Of a DNA stretch of 64,000 bases, positions 44,728 through 56,592 are shown in pieces. The stretch comes from Hypericum androsaemum (lineage: Eukaryota; Streptophyta; Magnoliopsida; Malpighiales; Hypericaceae): assembly GCA_963995505.1 (NCBI GenBank), contig OZ023196.1:13079106-13143105 (forward strand). Reading direction: 5' to 3'. A model generated the notes under the pieces. That model did not search any database. It was given only the letters and a program-made list of their open reading frames with translations, and was not told the origin of the DNA. The position numbers were made by a program, and so were the translations under genes. Every line of letters starts with the position of its first letter. Position 1 is the first letter of the stretch.

Positions 44728-44831
44728 ATGGCCTCTCCAATCCCAAACTCCTCCTGTGCTATAATACTTGCACTACACATTTTCTCTCTCTTCTTCACAC
44801 CCTCATCCGTCATAATGCAAGCCAACGTAAT
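44728..44831 (+). pseudogene. PMEI-domain inhibitor pseudogene cut by a Copia LTR (unit E)
   Basis: MASPIPNSSCAIILALHIFS followed by LFFTPSSVIMQANV matches the signal peptide and first mature residues of the other copies. At 44832 the sequence changes to TGTTGGGAAAATTACCC, the terminus of a Copia LTR. The upstream region is recognisable (CTATATAAAGC at about 44670), but the CAATATAAA block has changed. I found no trace of the rest of this gene on the other side of the retroelement up to 57 kb. Confidence 0.85.
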
Positions 44832-44984
44832 TGTTGGGAAAATTACCCACTTTCCGTGGACCCAAACAACGCAAGAAAAAATACATACGAGCAAATCATA
44901 ATAACCACGAGAAGTACAACGCACAAAGCACAAAGAAAACACAAGGAGGGACACAAAAATTTGTTCACCCGGTTCTTGCCTTTT

Positions 44985-46465
44985 CTTACATTTTCTTGCA
45001 TTTTTTTGCCTTTTCTTTCCTTTTCTTTCCTTTTCCTTGCATTCTCTTGCCTTTTCTTGCCTTTTCTTGCCTTATCTTTCCTTTTCTTGTCTTTTCTTTC
45101 CTTTTCTTACATTTTCATACTTTTTCCATGCATTATCTTACATTTTCTTGCCTTATCCTGCATTTTCTTGCATTTTCCTTGCTTTTTCTTTCCTTTTCTT
45201 GCATTAACTTGCCTTTTCTTGCCTTTTCTTTATCTTTTCTTTCATTTTCTTGTTTTTTCATGCCTTTTCTTGCCTTATCTTTCCTTTTCTTGCCTTATCT
45301 TTCATTTTCTTGCATTTTCATGCATTTTCGTTCCTTTCCTTGCATTTTCATGCCTTATCTTGCATTTTCTTGCATTTTCTTGTCTTTTCTTGCCTTTTCA
45401 TGCCTTTCTTGCCTATTCCTTACATTTTCTTGCCTTATCTTTCCTTTTTTTGCCTTTTCTTGCCATTTTCTTGCCTTTTCTTGCCTTTTCCATACTTTTT
45501 CTAGCCTTTTCTTTCCTTTTCTTGCAATTTCTTGCCTTTTTCTTGCCTTTTCTTACCTTTTTCTTGCCTTTTCTTACCTTTTTCTTGCCTTTTCTTGCCT
45601 TATCTTGCCTTTTCCTTCTTTTTCATTCCTTTTCCTTGCCTTTTCCTTGCCTTTTCTTTCCTTTTCTTGCCTTATCTTACCTTATCTTGCCTTTTCATTC
45701 CTTTTCCTTTCCTTTTCATGCCTTTTCGTTCATTTCCTTGACTTTTCTTGCCTTATCTTGCATTTTCTTGCCTTTTCTTGCCTTTCTATGCCTTTCTTTC
45801 CTATTCCTTGCATTTTCTTTCCTTTTCTTGACTTATCTTGCCTTATCTTTCCTTTTTTTGCCTTTTCTTGCCATTTTCTTTCCTTTTCTTGCCTTTTCCA
45901 TGTTTTTTCTAGCCTTTTCTTTCCTTTTCTTGTAATTTATTGCCTTTTTATTGCCATTTCTTGCCTTATCTTACCTTTTCCTTACCTTTTCTTTCCTTTT
46001 CATGTCTTTCCTTCTATTTTCTTGTCTTATCTTACCTTTTCTTGGCTTTTCCCTGCCCTTTCTTTCCTTTTCTTGCCTTATCTTACCTTATCTTGCCTTT
46101 TCTTACCTTTACATTCCTTTTCCTTTCATTTTCTTGCCTTTTCTTGCCTTTTCTTGCCATTTCATTCCTTTTCATTGCCTTTTCTTGCCTTTCCTTACCT
46201 TTTCTTGCCATTTCTTTCCTTTTTTGCCTTTTCCTTGCATTCTCTTGCCTTTTCTTACCTTATCTTTCCTTATTTTTCCTTTTTGTGCATTTTCTTACCT
46301 TTTCTTACATTATCTTACATTTTTTTTACCTTTTCTTGCCTTTTCCTTGCCTTTTGATGCCTTTTTCATGCCTTACCTTGCCTTTTCTTTCCTTTTCTTG
46401 CCTTTTCTTTCATTTTCTTGCCTTTTCCTTATCTTTTCTTTCATTTTCTTGTTTTTTCATGCCTT
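44985..46465. repeat. pyrimidine-rich array, ~10-bp unit CTTTTCTTGC
   Basis: About 1.5 kb of CCTTTTCTTGCCTTTTCTTT-like units with frequent CCTTATCTTG and CCTTTTCATG variants. The plus strand is almost pure pyrimidine with scattered G and A. All three plus-strand frames stay open for hundreds of codons and encode only Phe, Leu, Ser, Pro and Cys-rich repeats, which is a composition artefact. Confidence 0.9.
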
Positions 46466-48280
46466 ATGGTCTTTTTTGTTCTTTTATCAGTCTTTTTCTA
46501 TTTTTTCGGTCTTCTTTCAGATTTTTTCGGTCTTTTTCGGTCTTTTTTCGGTTTTTTATCGATCTTTTTCGGTCTTTATCGCTCTTTTTTCGATCTTTTA
46601 TCAGTTTTTTATCGATCTTGTTCGGTTTTTTTATCGGTCTTTTTCGGTGTTTTATCTGTCTTTTTTGGTCTTTTATCGGTCTTTAATAGGACTTTTAATC
46701 GGTCTTTTAATCGGTCTTTTTTTGTCTTTTTCGGTCTTTTATCAGTCTTTTATAGGTCTTTTTGGGTCTTTTATCGGTCTTTTAGTCGGTCTTTTATCGG
46801 TTTTTTTATCGACCTTTTTCGGGTTTTTTCAGCCTTTTTTTGGTCTTTTTTCGGTCTTCTAACGGTCTTTTTGTGTCTTTTTTCGGTCTTTTATCAGTCT
46901 TCATCGATTTTTTTAACGGTCTTTTATCGGTCTTTTATTGGTCTTTTTCGGTTTTTTTTGTCTTTTTTTGGTGTTTTTTCGTTCTTTTCACGGTCTTTTT
47001 TTGGTATTTTATCGGTCCTTTATCGGTTTTTTGGTCTTTTATCGGTCTTTTTCGTTCTTTTTTTGGCCTTTTATCGGTCTTTTTTGGTTTTTTATCAGAC
47101 TTTTTCAGGCATTTATCGGTCTTTTATCCATTTTTTTATCAGCCTTTTTTGGTTTTTTTATTGGTCTTTTATCAGTCTTTTATCGGTCTTTTTCAGTTTT
47201 TGTATCGGTCTTTTATTAGTCTTTTATCGGTCCTTTTCGGTGTTTTTATCTATCTTTTTTGGTCTTTATCGATCTTTTTCGGTCTTTATCGGTCTTTTTT
47301 CGGTCTTTATCGGTCTATTTCGGTCTTTATCGGTCTTTTTTTCGTTCTTTTTTGGTTTTTTTATCGGTCTTTTTCGGTATTTTATCGGTGTTTTATCGTT
47401 TTTTATCGGTCTTTTATCAGTCTTTTATCGGTCTTTTTTTGTGTTTTTATTGGTCTTTTATCGATTATTTTTGGTCTTTTCAGTTTTTTTATCGGTCTTT
47501 TTCGGTGTTTTATCGATCTTTTTCGGTATTTTTATCGGTTTTTTTTGGACTTTTTTGGTATTTTTTGGGTCTTTTTCGGTCTTTTATCTGTCTTTTTTGG
47601 TCTTTTTTTGATCTTTTTGGTTCTTTTATCGTTCTTTAACGATCTTTTATCTGTCTTTTTCGGTCTTTATCGGTCTTTTTCAGTCTTTTATCGGTCTTTT
47701 ATCTGTCTTTTTTTGGTCTTTTTTTGGTCTTTTTTCTTCTTTTATCGCTCTTTATCAGTCTTTTATCTGTCTTTTAGAAGAATTTTTTGGTCTTTTATCG
47801 GTCTTTTTCGGAATTTTATCTGTCTTTATGGATTTTTTCAGTTTTTTCAGTCATTTTTGGACTTTTTTCATCTTTTTTTGGTCTTTTATCGGGCTTTTTC
47901 GGCCTTTTATCGGTCTTTTTATCGGTCTTTTTTGGTCTTGTATCGGTCTTTTTCGGTATTTTTTTGATTTTTTAATCAATTTTTTCGGTCGTTTATCGGT
48001 CTTTTTGGTTTTTTTCAGTTTTTTATCGGTCTTTTATTGGTCTTTTTCAATTTTTTTATCGGTCTTTTTTAGTGTTTTTATCGGTCTTTTATCAGTCTTT
48101 TTCCGATCTTTTTCGGTCTTTTTCAGTTTTTTTATCGGTCTTTTTCGGTGTTTTATCGGTCTTTTTTGGTCTTTTTTCGTTCTTTTTTCAGATTTTTTCG
48201 GTCTTCTTCGGTAATTTATGGTCTTTTTTGGTCTTTTCATTTTTTTATCGGTTTTATCGGTCTTTTTTGGTCTTTTATCA
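46466..48280. repeat. T-rich array, ~11-bp unit GGTCTTTTATC
   Basis: About 1.8 kb of CGGTCTTTTATCGGTCTTTT-like units, sharply joined to the previous array at ATGCCTTATGGTC. Plus-strand frames stay open and read like FIGLLSVFYRSF repeats; they are not genes. Confidence 0.9.
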
Positions 48281-49185
48281 ATGATCTACCTCCAGGGGCG
48301 TCCAAGTCAGGAGAGATTCTACTACTTACAACTTGACATTCACTCGCTCTTACAATAATGGATGCCTACGCTGAGCTCACTCTTTTCCTTTTCTCGCCGT
48401 GGCTACCCACACTCTTGGGAGCTCACTCTCTTGGGTTCACCCTAAGCTTGGGCTCTACCCACTCTTCGGGCCAACTCTCCTTCACTCGGAGAGCACTACC
48501 TCGTTCACTCGGATGGCACCACCTCGTTCACTTGGATGGCTAACCCTTCTTCTTGGCAAGGCCTTTGGACAACTCTCCTTCACTCGAAGAGCACCACCTC
48601 CCTCACTCGGAGTGGCTAACCCTTCTTCTTTGGTTTTTCCTTTACTTAGAGACAACCCTTCTTTTTGGGTCTTCTTCTCCTCCACCTCCACTTGGAGGCA
48701 ACCCATCTCTTTGGGTCTTCTTCTTCTTCTCCATCTCCTTCACTTGAAGGTAACCCATCACTTGGGTTGGGCAACTTGGGAGGACAAGGGCCACTCTCCA
48801 TCAATTGGAGAGCGTTCTCCTCTTCTCTTCCTCTCTCTTTGCCGTGGACAACCCTCCTTCACTTGGAGGGTTGGGCAACCCTCCTCTAGGGTTCACCCCT
48901 TCTCCTTCACTCGGAGGCAACCCTTGACTTGGGTTGGGTACCCTCGGGGCACACTTCTTCTTCTCCTTCTCCTCTTTCATTTGGAGGATAACCCATCACT
49001 TGGGTCTTCTACTTCTTCTCCTCCTCCTCCTTCACTTGAAGGCAACCCATCATTTGGACTGGGCAACTTGGGGCACATGGCCACTCTCCTTCTCTTGGAG
49101 AGTACCTCCTCTTTGCCTCCTCTCTCTTTGCTCTTTGGAGAAGTGGGCAACAATTGCCTCTCACTTCTTGGAGGCCATGAAGGGG

Positions 49186-49193
49186 TATTTATA
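49186..49193 (-). promoter_or_regulatory. TATA box in the Copia LTR
   Basis: Minus strand CCCTATAAATACCCC, followed by CTTCATGGCC, in the unique part of the LTR. This is where the element's own transcription would start. The transcript would run leftward into the repeat arrays toward PMEI unit E. Confidence 0.5.
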
Positions 49194-49624
49194 GGGGCAA
49201 CAACCCTACAAGGGTTATTGGGTCGGGAGGGGTAAAACAAGGAACAAATCAGTGGAAATTCAGACACCCATAGCGGTCGATATCCCCCTAGCGACCGCTA
49301 GGTCCTCGGATTTTCCCATTTATGTAAGTTCCCCCTAGTGATCGCTAGCCCCCTAGCAGTCGCTAGGTCCTTCACAATATCAGAGTTTTGCTTCATCTTT
49401 ACTCGATGCTTGACCTGATCGTCACCCCCGATCATCCTCAAGGCTCTTCACTCGAGCCACACGACCCTAGGATGTCCTCAACGTCCTCACCCAACTCTTG
49501 ACTTGATTGATTCTCCGAGCATTCTCATACTCGGAACTCAATCGATCAGCTCTCGGACCATCCTCACGGCTCTTCACTCGAGCCACCCGAATACTTCACT
49601 CGTACTCAGACTCCATACCCAACA

Positions 49625-51290
49625 ATCTTCCACCTAGAGACTGACCTCTATACGATCCACCCGTCACTAGGCGACCGTCTTCTTCACTTGGCAATCTCCC
49701 ACCCGGAGACTCACCACATCACGAACCACCTATCACTAGGCGATCCTCATCACTAGGCAATCTCCCACCCGGAGACTAACCTCTTTATCAATATCCCTCA
49801 CTAGGTGACCATCTACACCAATCGGTACTCGTCACATGTCACTAGGCGACCTTCTCCCAATTGGCGCTTTGGTCTCTTCTCATCACTTCACAAGGCTAGT
49901 TGAGGCCAAGCATAGCTCTAACCTTTCCAAGGCACTCCCCTTGGGCTTCACACTTGCAAGATCTTCTCCTCCTTGAACCCAAGAGATCACCCTTCTCTTG
50001 TCAAGGTAGCTTGATGCGACATCCGTATCGACGCATCTTGCCATTTTAACCTTGTTGCCCTTATCACTTAGGCCATTCACTACAAGCTTGTCAAGTAGAC
50101 GGGCACCCACTTCTTTGTCTTCTCACGTTGCTTTCCAGGATTTCTCATAAGCCTTCTCACAAATCCCACCGGATCTGCTATCACTAGTCTTGTATGCTCC
50201 TTTGCATACCTCACACAACCACCCGTGAAAGCACCTAGAGTCTTCCGCTTCTGAGCTCTCTCCTTACGACACTCGTTCTCCTTTTCCACACCAACTCTTT
50301 TAGCCTCCCGATCATACCATACCTTGCCACTATGGAGCTTGACTAGTCCCCAAGTCTCGTTGGCACTCAACGACTCCATCTTCTCACTCTTTGCAAGCAT
50401 CTTCTTGTGTACAAGCTCACTCTGCTGCGTCTCTGCATAATCTCCTTGCTTACCACCTATTGACAAGAGATACTAGTTCTGGAACTCCGCTGTGAAACCA
50501 CTGGCAGTGGGAAACTTGGTTTCACCTTCTCCTCACTGACCTCCTGGCCAATCAGTACATTCTTACTCCCACCCGAGTTCGGAGATGTCTCGCTCGACCA
50601 TCTCACTGCTAGAACCCCCATCATCAGCAATGCTCCCCTGGTCCTTCACTTGGACTCGACATCTAAATTGCTCTTTTCATCTACATAAACATGAACAAAC
50701 GACACAAAACTAAACACACGAAGATGAGTTAGATTAATCTCCTTCCCACTCCAAGCCACCTCTGGTATCACATTCTCCAAAGGGCTTGATGGTACTCCAT
50801 TGATCAAGTAAGTGGCGGTGTTCACTTCATCCGCCCTAAACATCTTTGGTAGCCCAAGCTTCACTCGCATGGCTCTGGCTCTCTAATTGGTCATCATGTT
50901 CATCTTCTCCACGATGCCATATTCTTCGGGGTTTTCAGCTACTGTCTTCACTTCACAGTACTTGAACTCTTGGAGCTTGTACTCTCCGCCATTTTTGATC
51001 TCAAGCACACCTCAAGATCCTTCATGCCAACGGAGGTCTTATAGTACGAACCACCACAGGATGCCACTGGTGCCAGTCCCTTCACTTGGACCAATTCAAG
51101 CTTCTCATCTTTTCAGAAACCGCTACCTCTTGAAAAGCTCACTCTCCTCTCTCCAAAACCATAATGCTCACGAAGACCCACCTCTTCGGTCTTCAAGCTT
51201 GGTAGCTTTCCTCTTGAACAAAGTACCTTCATCCCCAACTCACTCACGTGGCCACTTTGCCACTCACGGGTGTTCCTCATCGCATACAAT
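49625..51290 (-). pseudogene. degraded Copia pol (integrase and reverse-transcriptase remnants)
   Basis: Reading from the right on the minus strand there is a GAG-pre-integrase-like stretch (REWQSGHVSELGMKVL), then pieces of integrase (LAPVASCGGSYY; GLPKMFRADEVNTATYLING, then VPSSPLENVIPEVAW and LTHLRVF), the RT entry (MESLSANETWGLVKL), and the RT/RNase H connection (ADPVGFVRRLMRNPGK, like the family's HAVGVVSRFM.NPGK). Many stops, frameshifts and deletions separate them, including most of RT. It ends at the AGGTGGAAGAT tract beside the LTR. The 5' LTR, primer-binding site and gag are missing. Confidence 0.8.
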
Positions 51291-51729
51291 GTCTAGAGAT
51301 GAGGTTCGGTTGCAACCCATGTATTTGAACCCAGAAAACAGAAATTAGGAAGGAGACCTCCAACCAGTGAAGGTCCGGGTCCCACTCCTTGAGAAGGAGG
51401 AGGTGATCGTTTAAAGACCACGGGGAAGCTGCAAGAATTCTCCTCCTGACGATGGAGCTCTGGAAAGAAAAGGAGAAAAGGTTTTGCTCAAGTTCTTCGA
51501 TCTCAACATCTGACTCCTTAATGGACCAGGACTTCAAGACACTAGGCTTCACAACATGAAGCTTGTGTTGCCTATCTACTAGAAGTTTCCCAATAAGAAC
51601 GAGATCCTTGACAAAAGAATTAATGGCCGGACTCGATTCAAAAGAAAGAGCGGGACCAAATCGGAGATCTTCTGTTTGCTTTATAAGATCGCTAATGTGG
51701 GATGGAATGTCGGGACCGTCGTCTTCCAT
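51277..51729 (-). pseudogene. DUF4283-type LINE ORF1 N-terminal fragment
   Basis: A 150-codon frame starts MEDDGPDIPSHISDLIKQTE and contains SFQSSIVRRRILAASPWSL, LLLLKEWDPDLHWLEVSF and VFWVQIHGLQPNLIS. Plant LINE ORF1/gag-like proteins share the pattern of RRRIL..SPWS....LLL..W.PD.....VSF....FWVQIHGLP. The domain stops where the Copia remnant begins and lacks the zinc knuckle. The purine-rich leader to 51860 fits a LINE 5' region. Confidence 0.75.
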
Positions 51730-51734
51730 GTTGT

Positions 51735-53570
51735 GGTGAATAGAGAAAGGGATTCAGGGAAGGTGAGAGGGAGAAAATTCAGGGAAGGAAAGGGAGGAGT
51801 TCAGGGGAGAAAGGAGAGAGCACAGTTCAGGGGAGAAAGCCCTTAGTAAGTTCTTAATCCCCCATTAACACATTCGTTTCAACAATTCACAATGTTTTTC
51901 AAAATGGAGTAGGAGGTGACAGATTTTCGGTATTTTTTGATCTGATTGTTAACCACCGGACATATCAGATATTTTCAGAAAAATATTTTAATAAATAATT
52001 ATATTTACCATTAAATTTCAAATTAATTCTAAATAGCAAAATTTATCATTCAGAAGTATCAAAATAATAATTTAATAACTTTAAATATAACATAACTTGA
52101 AAAACTAATATTTAAAAATGACAATTTAGTTTGGACAAGCAAGTTCAACCAGGTAAATTGACCGATCTGATCGATCGAATCAACGGTCAACCGCATTGTC
52201 CAAATATGAAATCACTCTATTAGTGTGGCTGATCATCCTCTTGGACCAGCTACTGATCATCGCATTGGTAAGCTATTTCCTCACCAACTAGTTAATCAGA
52301 CGCAAGCAGATTTTCTTAAAAACGATCTCCCATTACCGTCGGGTCGTAATCTGATTGGTTAGACTGTGAATTAAAAAAATGAAAATTCAGAATTATCGTT
52401 AATTATCACGACAAAAATATTTTATCAAGATATTATTAAAAATAAAATAATATAATATAATATATACCTGTGTACAAATAAATTACTAATAAATGTTGAA
52501 ATCATTAATTATCGCCAATGCTCGGGCTTCTTGCCACTAAAAAAATCTAGGCTTATCCTTCTCATAAAAAAATCTAGGCTTATTACCTTCCTTGTGGAAA
52601 AGTAATTTTCGCACAGGAAATACTTTATTTAAAAAAAGACCTTCTATCATATATTGCAAAGGAAAGTGTAGGCACTGCGGCTCAATGTGATGTTTCACAT
52701 GGACATTAGTATTTTACTAAAAAATACAAGAACAATTTTATGATGGTCTTTTCATACCAAGTCACATGATGACTTGATATATACTCACCAATAAATAAGT
52801 GACAACTGGATTGTAGACCATTTAATTAACTAAATGACTAGAAAAATTAATTATGGAACAAAATCAATACATTATTGTGGTATAAGTAAAAAAAACTCTT
52901 TCCTATAATAGTTTTAGGAAATGGAATTAATCCATTAATAGAATAAATATGTTATATTCTTCTTATATTTTAGTTCTCCTAAAAAATAAGATTAAACTAG
53001 CTAGGTAAATAATTATAATAAAGTTTGCAATGCATTATTATTGATATTGCGTTGCACACTAACTTTATACTTTTATAGGTTATTTCGGAACACAATATAA
53101 ATATTATATTATTTAAGTATTATTATTTAACTTTAAATGTACTTATTTGTTATCGTTTATTAATTCATGATATCTTAATCTTAAAGATTATAATTTTTTT
53201 AAATAATAATAAATAATCGACATATTCATTTGAATATGATTTAAGTGACATAATATTCATGTGAATGATATTTACAATTTTTTAATTGCTTTATAACTTT
53301 GTTCGATCAAACAAATTTTAGTTCATGCGGCAATATATATCTTTTAGTAAGATTCAATTTTATAGACAAGCAGTTCATGACATATTACTATCGAGTGCAC
53401 CAAACAAACCGCATGGTAACGATGGATACTTTCTATAGTTATTTCTCCAGCTATCATTGATTTTAGTTGGAATTAAAATATGATGCGTGTCAATTTGCAT
53501 TGTTATTTAAAAATTATTTATATTATATTCAGTCCATTTTATCTGTACATTATTGTGTTTGATTTTAGTT
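51735..53570. other. AT-rich intergenic DNA, no gene seen
   Basis: Very AT-rich. About 52130-52370 has CAACCAGGTAAATTGACCGATCTGATCG-type wording typical of an old MITE. No gene. Confidence 0.4.
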
Positions 53571-53574
53571 GAGT

Positions 53575-54060
53575 CGTGAGAGTGGACGTTTACACGTTGT
53601 TTTGTCTTGTAGGTTGTCAAAGTCCGAAATCGTATTCGAGCAAGGAGTAAAGGAGTTACATGTCAAAGCGGTTAAAAGCTGGAGATAAGGAGTATTGGCG
53701 TACGCTGATGTGTCTCCACTTACGCAAGATTTTTCGATTCGGCTTTCGCAGTGTACGCTGACATGTCCTCGCGTGCGCTGAGCTGCCCAATTTTCAAAGA
53801 GAGCGTACACCAAGTCAGCCAGGCGTACGCTGATCTTTCAGTTTTCCAAAGGCCACGTACGCACACAGGCACGCGCGTACACTTAGGAGTCTACCATATC
53901 AATAAAGTCTGCCGCCAGAGACTTTTCCACCGAAGAAATGAGAAGGATCTAGAACTAGAGTTTTTGAGATTTTTTGAGTTTCTATATATACTCGACTAGT
54001 TCTAGGTGTTAGACATCCACTTGCCCACATACATTTCTCTACACTTTTTCATTTGTTACG
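53575..54060. other. possible LTR-derived sequence with repeated GTACGCTGA
   Basis: Four variants of GCGTACGCTGA occur between 53695 and 53835, in a GC-richer block with a TATATATACTCGACTAG tail. This repeated palindromic word is common in plant Gypsy LTRs and leaders, so a solo LTR remnant is likely, but I could not define its ends. Confidence 0.35.
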
Positions 54061-54137
54061 TTATTTGGGATTGATCTTTATTCGAGTATTCTGGAGACTT
54101 CCGTCATTGTTGACTTATTTCCTATCCTCTCTTTTAT

Positions 54138-54243
54138 TTTTATTTTTGAAAGGTAAATTTTTACACTATGACATTGCCAAGGTTTGAACCCTGGACCTCC
54201 TAGAAAATTACAACGTCTTATACCGTTAGGCTGCAACGCCTAC
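54138..54243 (-). mobile_element. tRNA-derived SINE
   Basis: CCTCTCTTTTAT flanks both sides (54126-54137 and 54244-54255), a 12-bp target duplication. On the minus strand the element starts GTAGGCGTTGCAGCCTAACG (A-box region) and contains GGTTCAAACC (B box), ending in a T/A-rich tail with TTTCAAAAATAAAAAT. At 106 bp it is short, but it has the full layout of a Pol III tRNA-type SINE. Confidence 0.8.
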
Positions 54244-54712
54244 CCTCTCTTTTATGCTTTTTATTTTTTTTATCATGATTATATTGAGTATGACTACTAT
54301 GAGTAAGGAGTAGTTACCTCTGAGTGCGATGCTCGTACGACACATTTGATGGCTGAGATTGTGGGTATGGTTATTATTTAGAATGCTTAATGCTTACTTT
54401 ACTTTCATTATTATTGAGATTGGAGTAGAGTTATCCTAGGCTTTCTCTTATGTGGATGCCTCGCACCCTAGTGAAAACTTGAAATGTGCTATTGGTTCAA
54501 GATTAATAATATAAAAATTGGTATGATCTCTAGCCAATCTACTCTCCTAAATGGATGTAGAGAAGCCGAAAAGACCGAATAACACTCTTATCAGTTGGGT
54601 AGATGAAACCCTCTTCATTACTATTAGTATTCTAGAAAACTCTGAATACCAATCCGTGAAAAATTCATAATCAAACCTAGCTACGTGTTAGGGTAACGTG
54701 CTCATGAAGTGG

Positions 54713-54715
<3 letters not shown>

Positions 54716-54751
<36 letters not shown>
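54716..54751. repeat. (TA)n microsatellite
   Basis: About 17 TA dinucleotides. Confidence 0.95.
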
Positions 54752-54754
<3 letters not shown>

Positions 54755-55389
54755 CATATTTCAAAATATTTAAAAGTATTTTAGTATTTTGTTTTGAACT
54801 TGTTTGATATTCTTCATCTTCTAAATCATCCTCAAATTATCATCATAACTATTGTATGACTATAACAAACATATATTAATCTAGTGTAACATTTGTAATA
54901 CGTTATATGTCAATTTTTTGATGATTTGTATATAGACAAATATAATTATAATTTATCGATAGTTTTTTTAACTTTAATATAAAAAATATTTTTTGGTGTA
55001 TATGTATTTAATAATCAAACTCATTTTCAATTATTTCTAACTTCAAAAATATAAATCCCTCAAATGTAATAACGATATTTTTTTTATCTATTCTCTTTAA
55101 TAACCAGGTTGGATTCGACTGAGCATCACCAATCTGATAACTAAAAAGGGCCCGGCCTGGCCCACCCCCTCATCTTTTTTGGCTAAATTTTATGTTGGTA
55201 GATGATATTTATACGCGATTTTATTTTCATACATTTTATTTTTTCAGTAATGGCTAAATTTTATTTTGGAACTAAATTTTTTTACGCGATTTCATTTTCG
55301 TGCATTAAATTTTTTCTAGGTACGACTAAACTTCATTTTAGTATTGAATATTTTTACGCAATTTTATTTTCGTACAATTTTATTGTTGT
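54752..55389. other. AT-rich intergenic DNA, no gene seen
   Basis: Near 55200-55380 there are three degenerate copies of TTTTACGCGATTTTATTTTCGT, leading into the minisatellite that follows. Confidence 0.45.
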
Positions 55390-55705
55390 TAAAGTCTTAT
55401 TTCAACGACACATCAAGTTTTTTAACGGCACATCAAGTTTTTCAAAGGCACATCAAAAATTTTAACGAAAAAAAATCACAACGGCACATCAATTTCCAGC
55501 GGCACATCAAAATTTTCAACGGCATATCAATTTTCAATAGAAATCAATTTTTTCAGCGGGCACATCAAAACTTTCAACGGCATATCATGATTTTCAACAC
55601 CACATCAAAATTTTCTCAACGGCACATCAAAATTTTCAACAGCACATCCTAACGGCACATTTAATTTTTCAACGGCAAATCAGGTTTCCCAACGGCACAT
55701 CCCAA
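55390..55705. repeat. minisatellite, ~20-bp unit AACGGCACATCAAAATTTTC
   Basis: About 15 units with substitutions and length variation (AACGGCACATCAAGTTTTTC to AACGGCATATCAATTTTC). The frames crossing it (QRHIKIFN repeats) are artefacts. Confidence 0.9.
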
Positions 55706-56239
55706 TCAAGGGCGGAGCCAGAAAATTTGGGAAGTAGGGGCAATATAATTTTTTTAAAAAGTTCTACGTATGTAATTACAATATATATATATTTTTTAGT
55801 TGATTTCTTTATTATTTATAGTAGTATAGTTAGACTAATTAAGATCTTATAATATATTTTAAAAGATTAAGGAATACCTAAATTTTTTTAAGATTTGGTT
55901 TCAATTATTAGGTTGATTAATTTTTTTGTGGGGTCAATTTCTAATTTTACTGGGGGACATACATTAAAAAATATGCCTAGTTATTAAACAAAAAAAATTA
56001 AGTGGGGGCAATTGCCCCCATAATGCCCCACGTCCCTCTGCCCCTATCCCAATGGCATACAATTATAACGTCACATTCGATTTTCAAAAGGCAAAACCAT
56101 AATTCGTGTAGATTGTTAAATTCTCTTTCCGAAAATATATTATAATAGCAAAAATCCAAAGAGTCAAAATAATGGTCTATCGAAGTTTTAATAGTTATAG
56201 TCCCAACAACTTAAAAAAATTGTTGGCTAAAATAAGAAA
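55706..56239. other. AT-rich DNA with repeat remnants
   Basis: AAGGGCGGAGCCAGAAAATTTGG (about 55710) and GGGGGCAATTGCCCCCATAATG (about 56005) are recognisable as the two ends of a common plant MITE type. The GGGGGCAATTGCCCCC palindrome is perfect. No gene. Confidence 0.5.
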
Positions 56240-56350
56240 ACTAAAAGAAAAAAGTCTATTTTAGTACCCTGTAGTATTGCCAAAAATTACTTTAGTACCT
56301 TGTGATAAAAAAATGATCAATCGAGTCATACTTATTCTAATTAACATGAC
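56240..56350. mobile_element. left end of MULE-like family D
   Basis: AAAAAAGTCTATTTTAGTACCCTGTAGTATTGCC...ACTTTAGTACCTTGTGATAAAAAAATGATC resembles the inverted right ends at 20262 and 21756. An EXO70 fragment follows 250 bp later. The right end was not found and is probably lost at the MITE at 57065. Confidence 0.5.
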
Positions 56351-56592
56351 TTAGGTCCACAAGCAGCTGCCCGAACCCTTTTTGACCTGCCCGAACCCTG
56401 TCCATCCAACTAAGCCAGCCACACCACTAATTTTTTATGACATGGCCTCTCCCCTCTCTCCTCTCTTTCTCTCTCCTCCTTCCCCTTTTTTCTTGTTCTT
56501 GATCTTTTTTTATATTAAATTATATCCAAATATCAACTATTGAGGATGAATAGTCCCAACAGGGACCGGAACCTTAGAAGGCTCCTTCAATA

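Larger units (their letters stand above)
44832..49624 (-). mobile_element. 3' LTR of a Copia element, enlarged by a 3.3-kb repeat tract
   Basis: On the minus strand the block starts TGTTGGGTATGGAGTC (49624 leftward) and ends GGGTAATTTTCCCAACA (44832), so it has TG..CA ends with the TGTTGGG/CCCAACA inverted repeat. It is immediately preceded by the purine-rich AGGTGGAAGAT, a typical Copia polypurine tract before TGTTGGG. Unique LTR sequence occupies about 48281-49624, including a TATA box, and 44832-44984. Between them lie two pyrimidine-rich arrays (44985-48280). Frames such as 48399-49235 on the plus strand are LTR noise. Confidence 0.75.

Noticed and set aside
44715..48336. Several very long plus-strand reading frames (up to 508 codons), rich in Phe, Leu and Ser
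   Set aside because: All three frames are open because the pyrimidine-rich repeats lack stop codons. The residues simply mirror the repeat unit and there is no family similarity.
48399..49267. Long frames in the unique part of the Copia LTR
   Set aside because: They are Ser/Leu/Pro-rich translations of CTTCACTTGGAGG-type LTR repeats, with no domain.
44832..51290. A complete Copia element
   Set aside because: No 5' LTR, primer-binding site or gag is present, and pol is shattered; only the 3' LTR and pol remnants are supported.
55202..55652. Frames with repeated QRHIKIFN
   Set aside because: Translation of the 20-bp minisatellite, not a protein gene.
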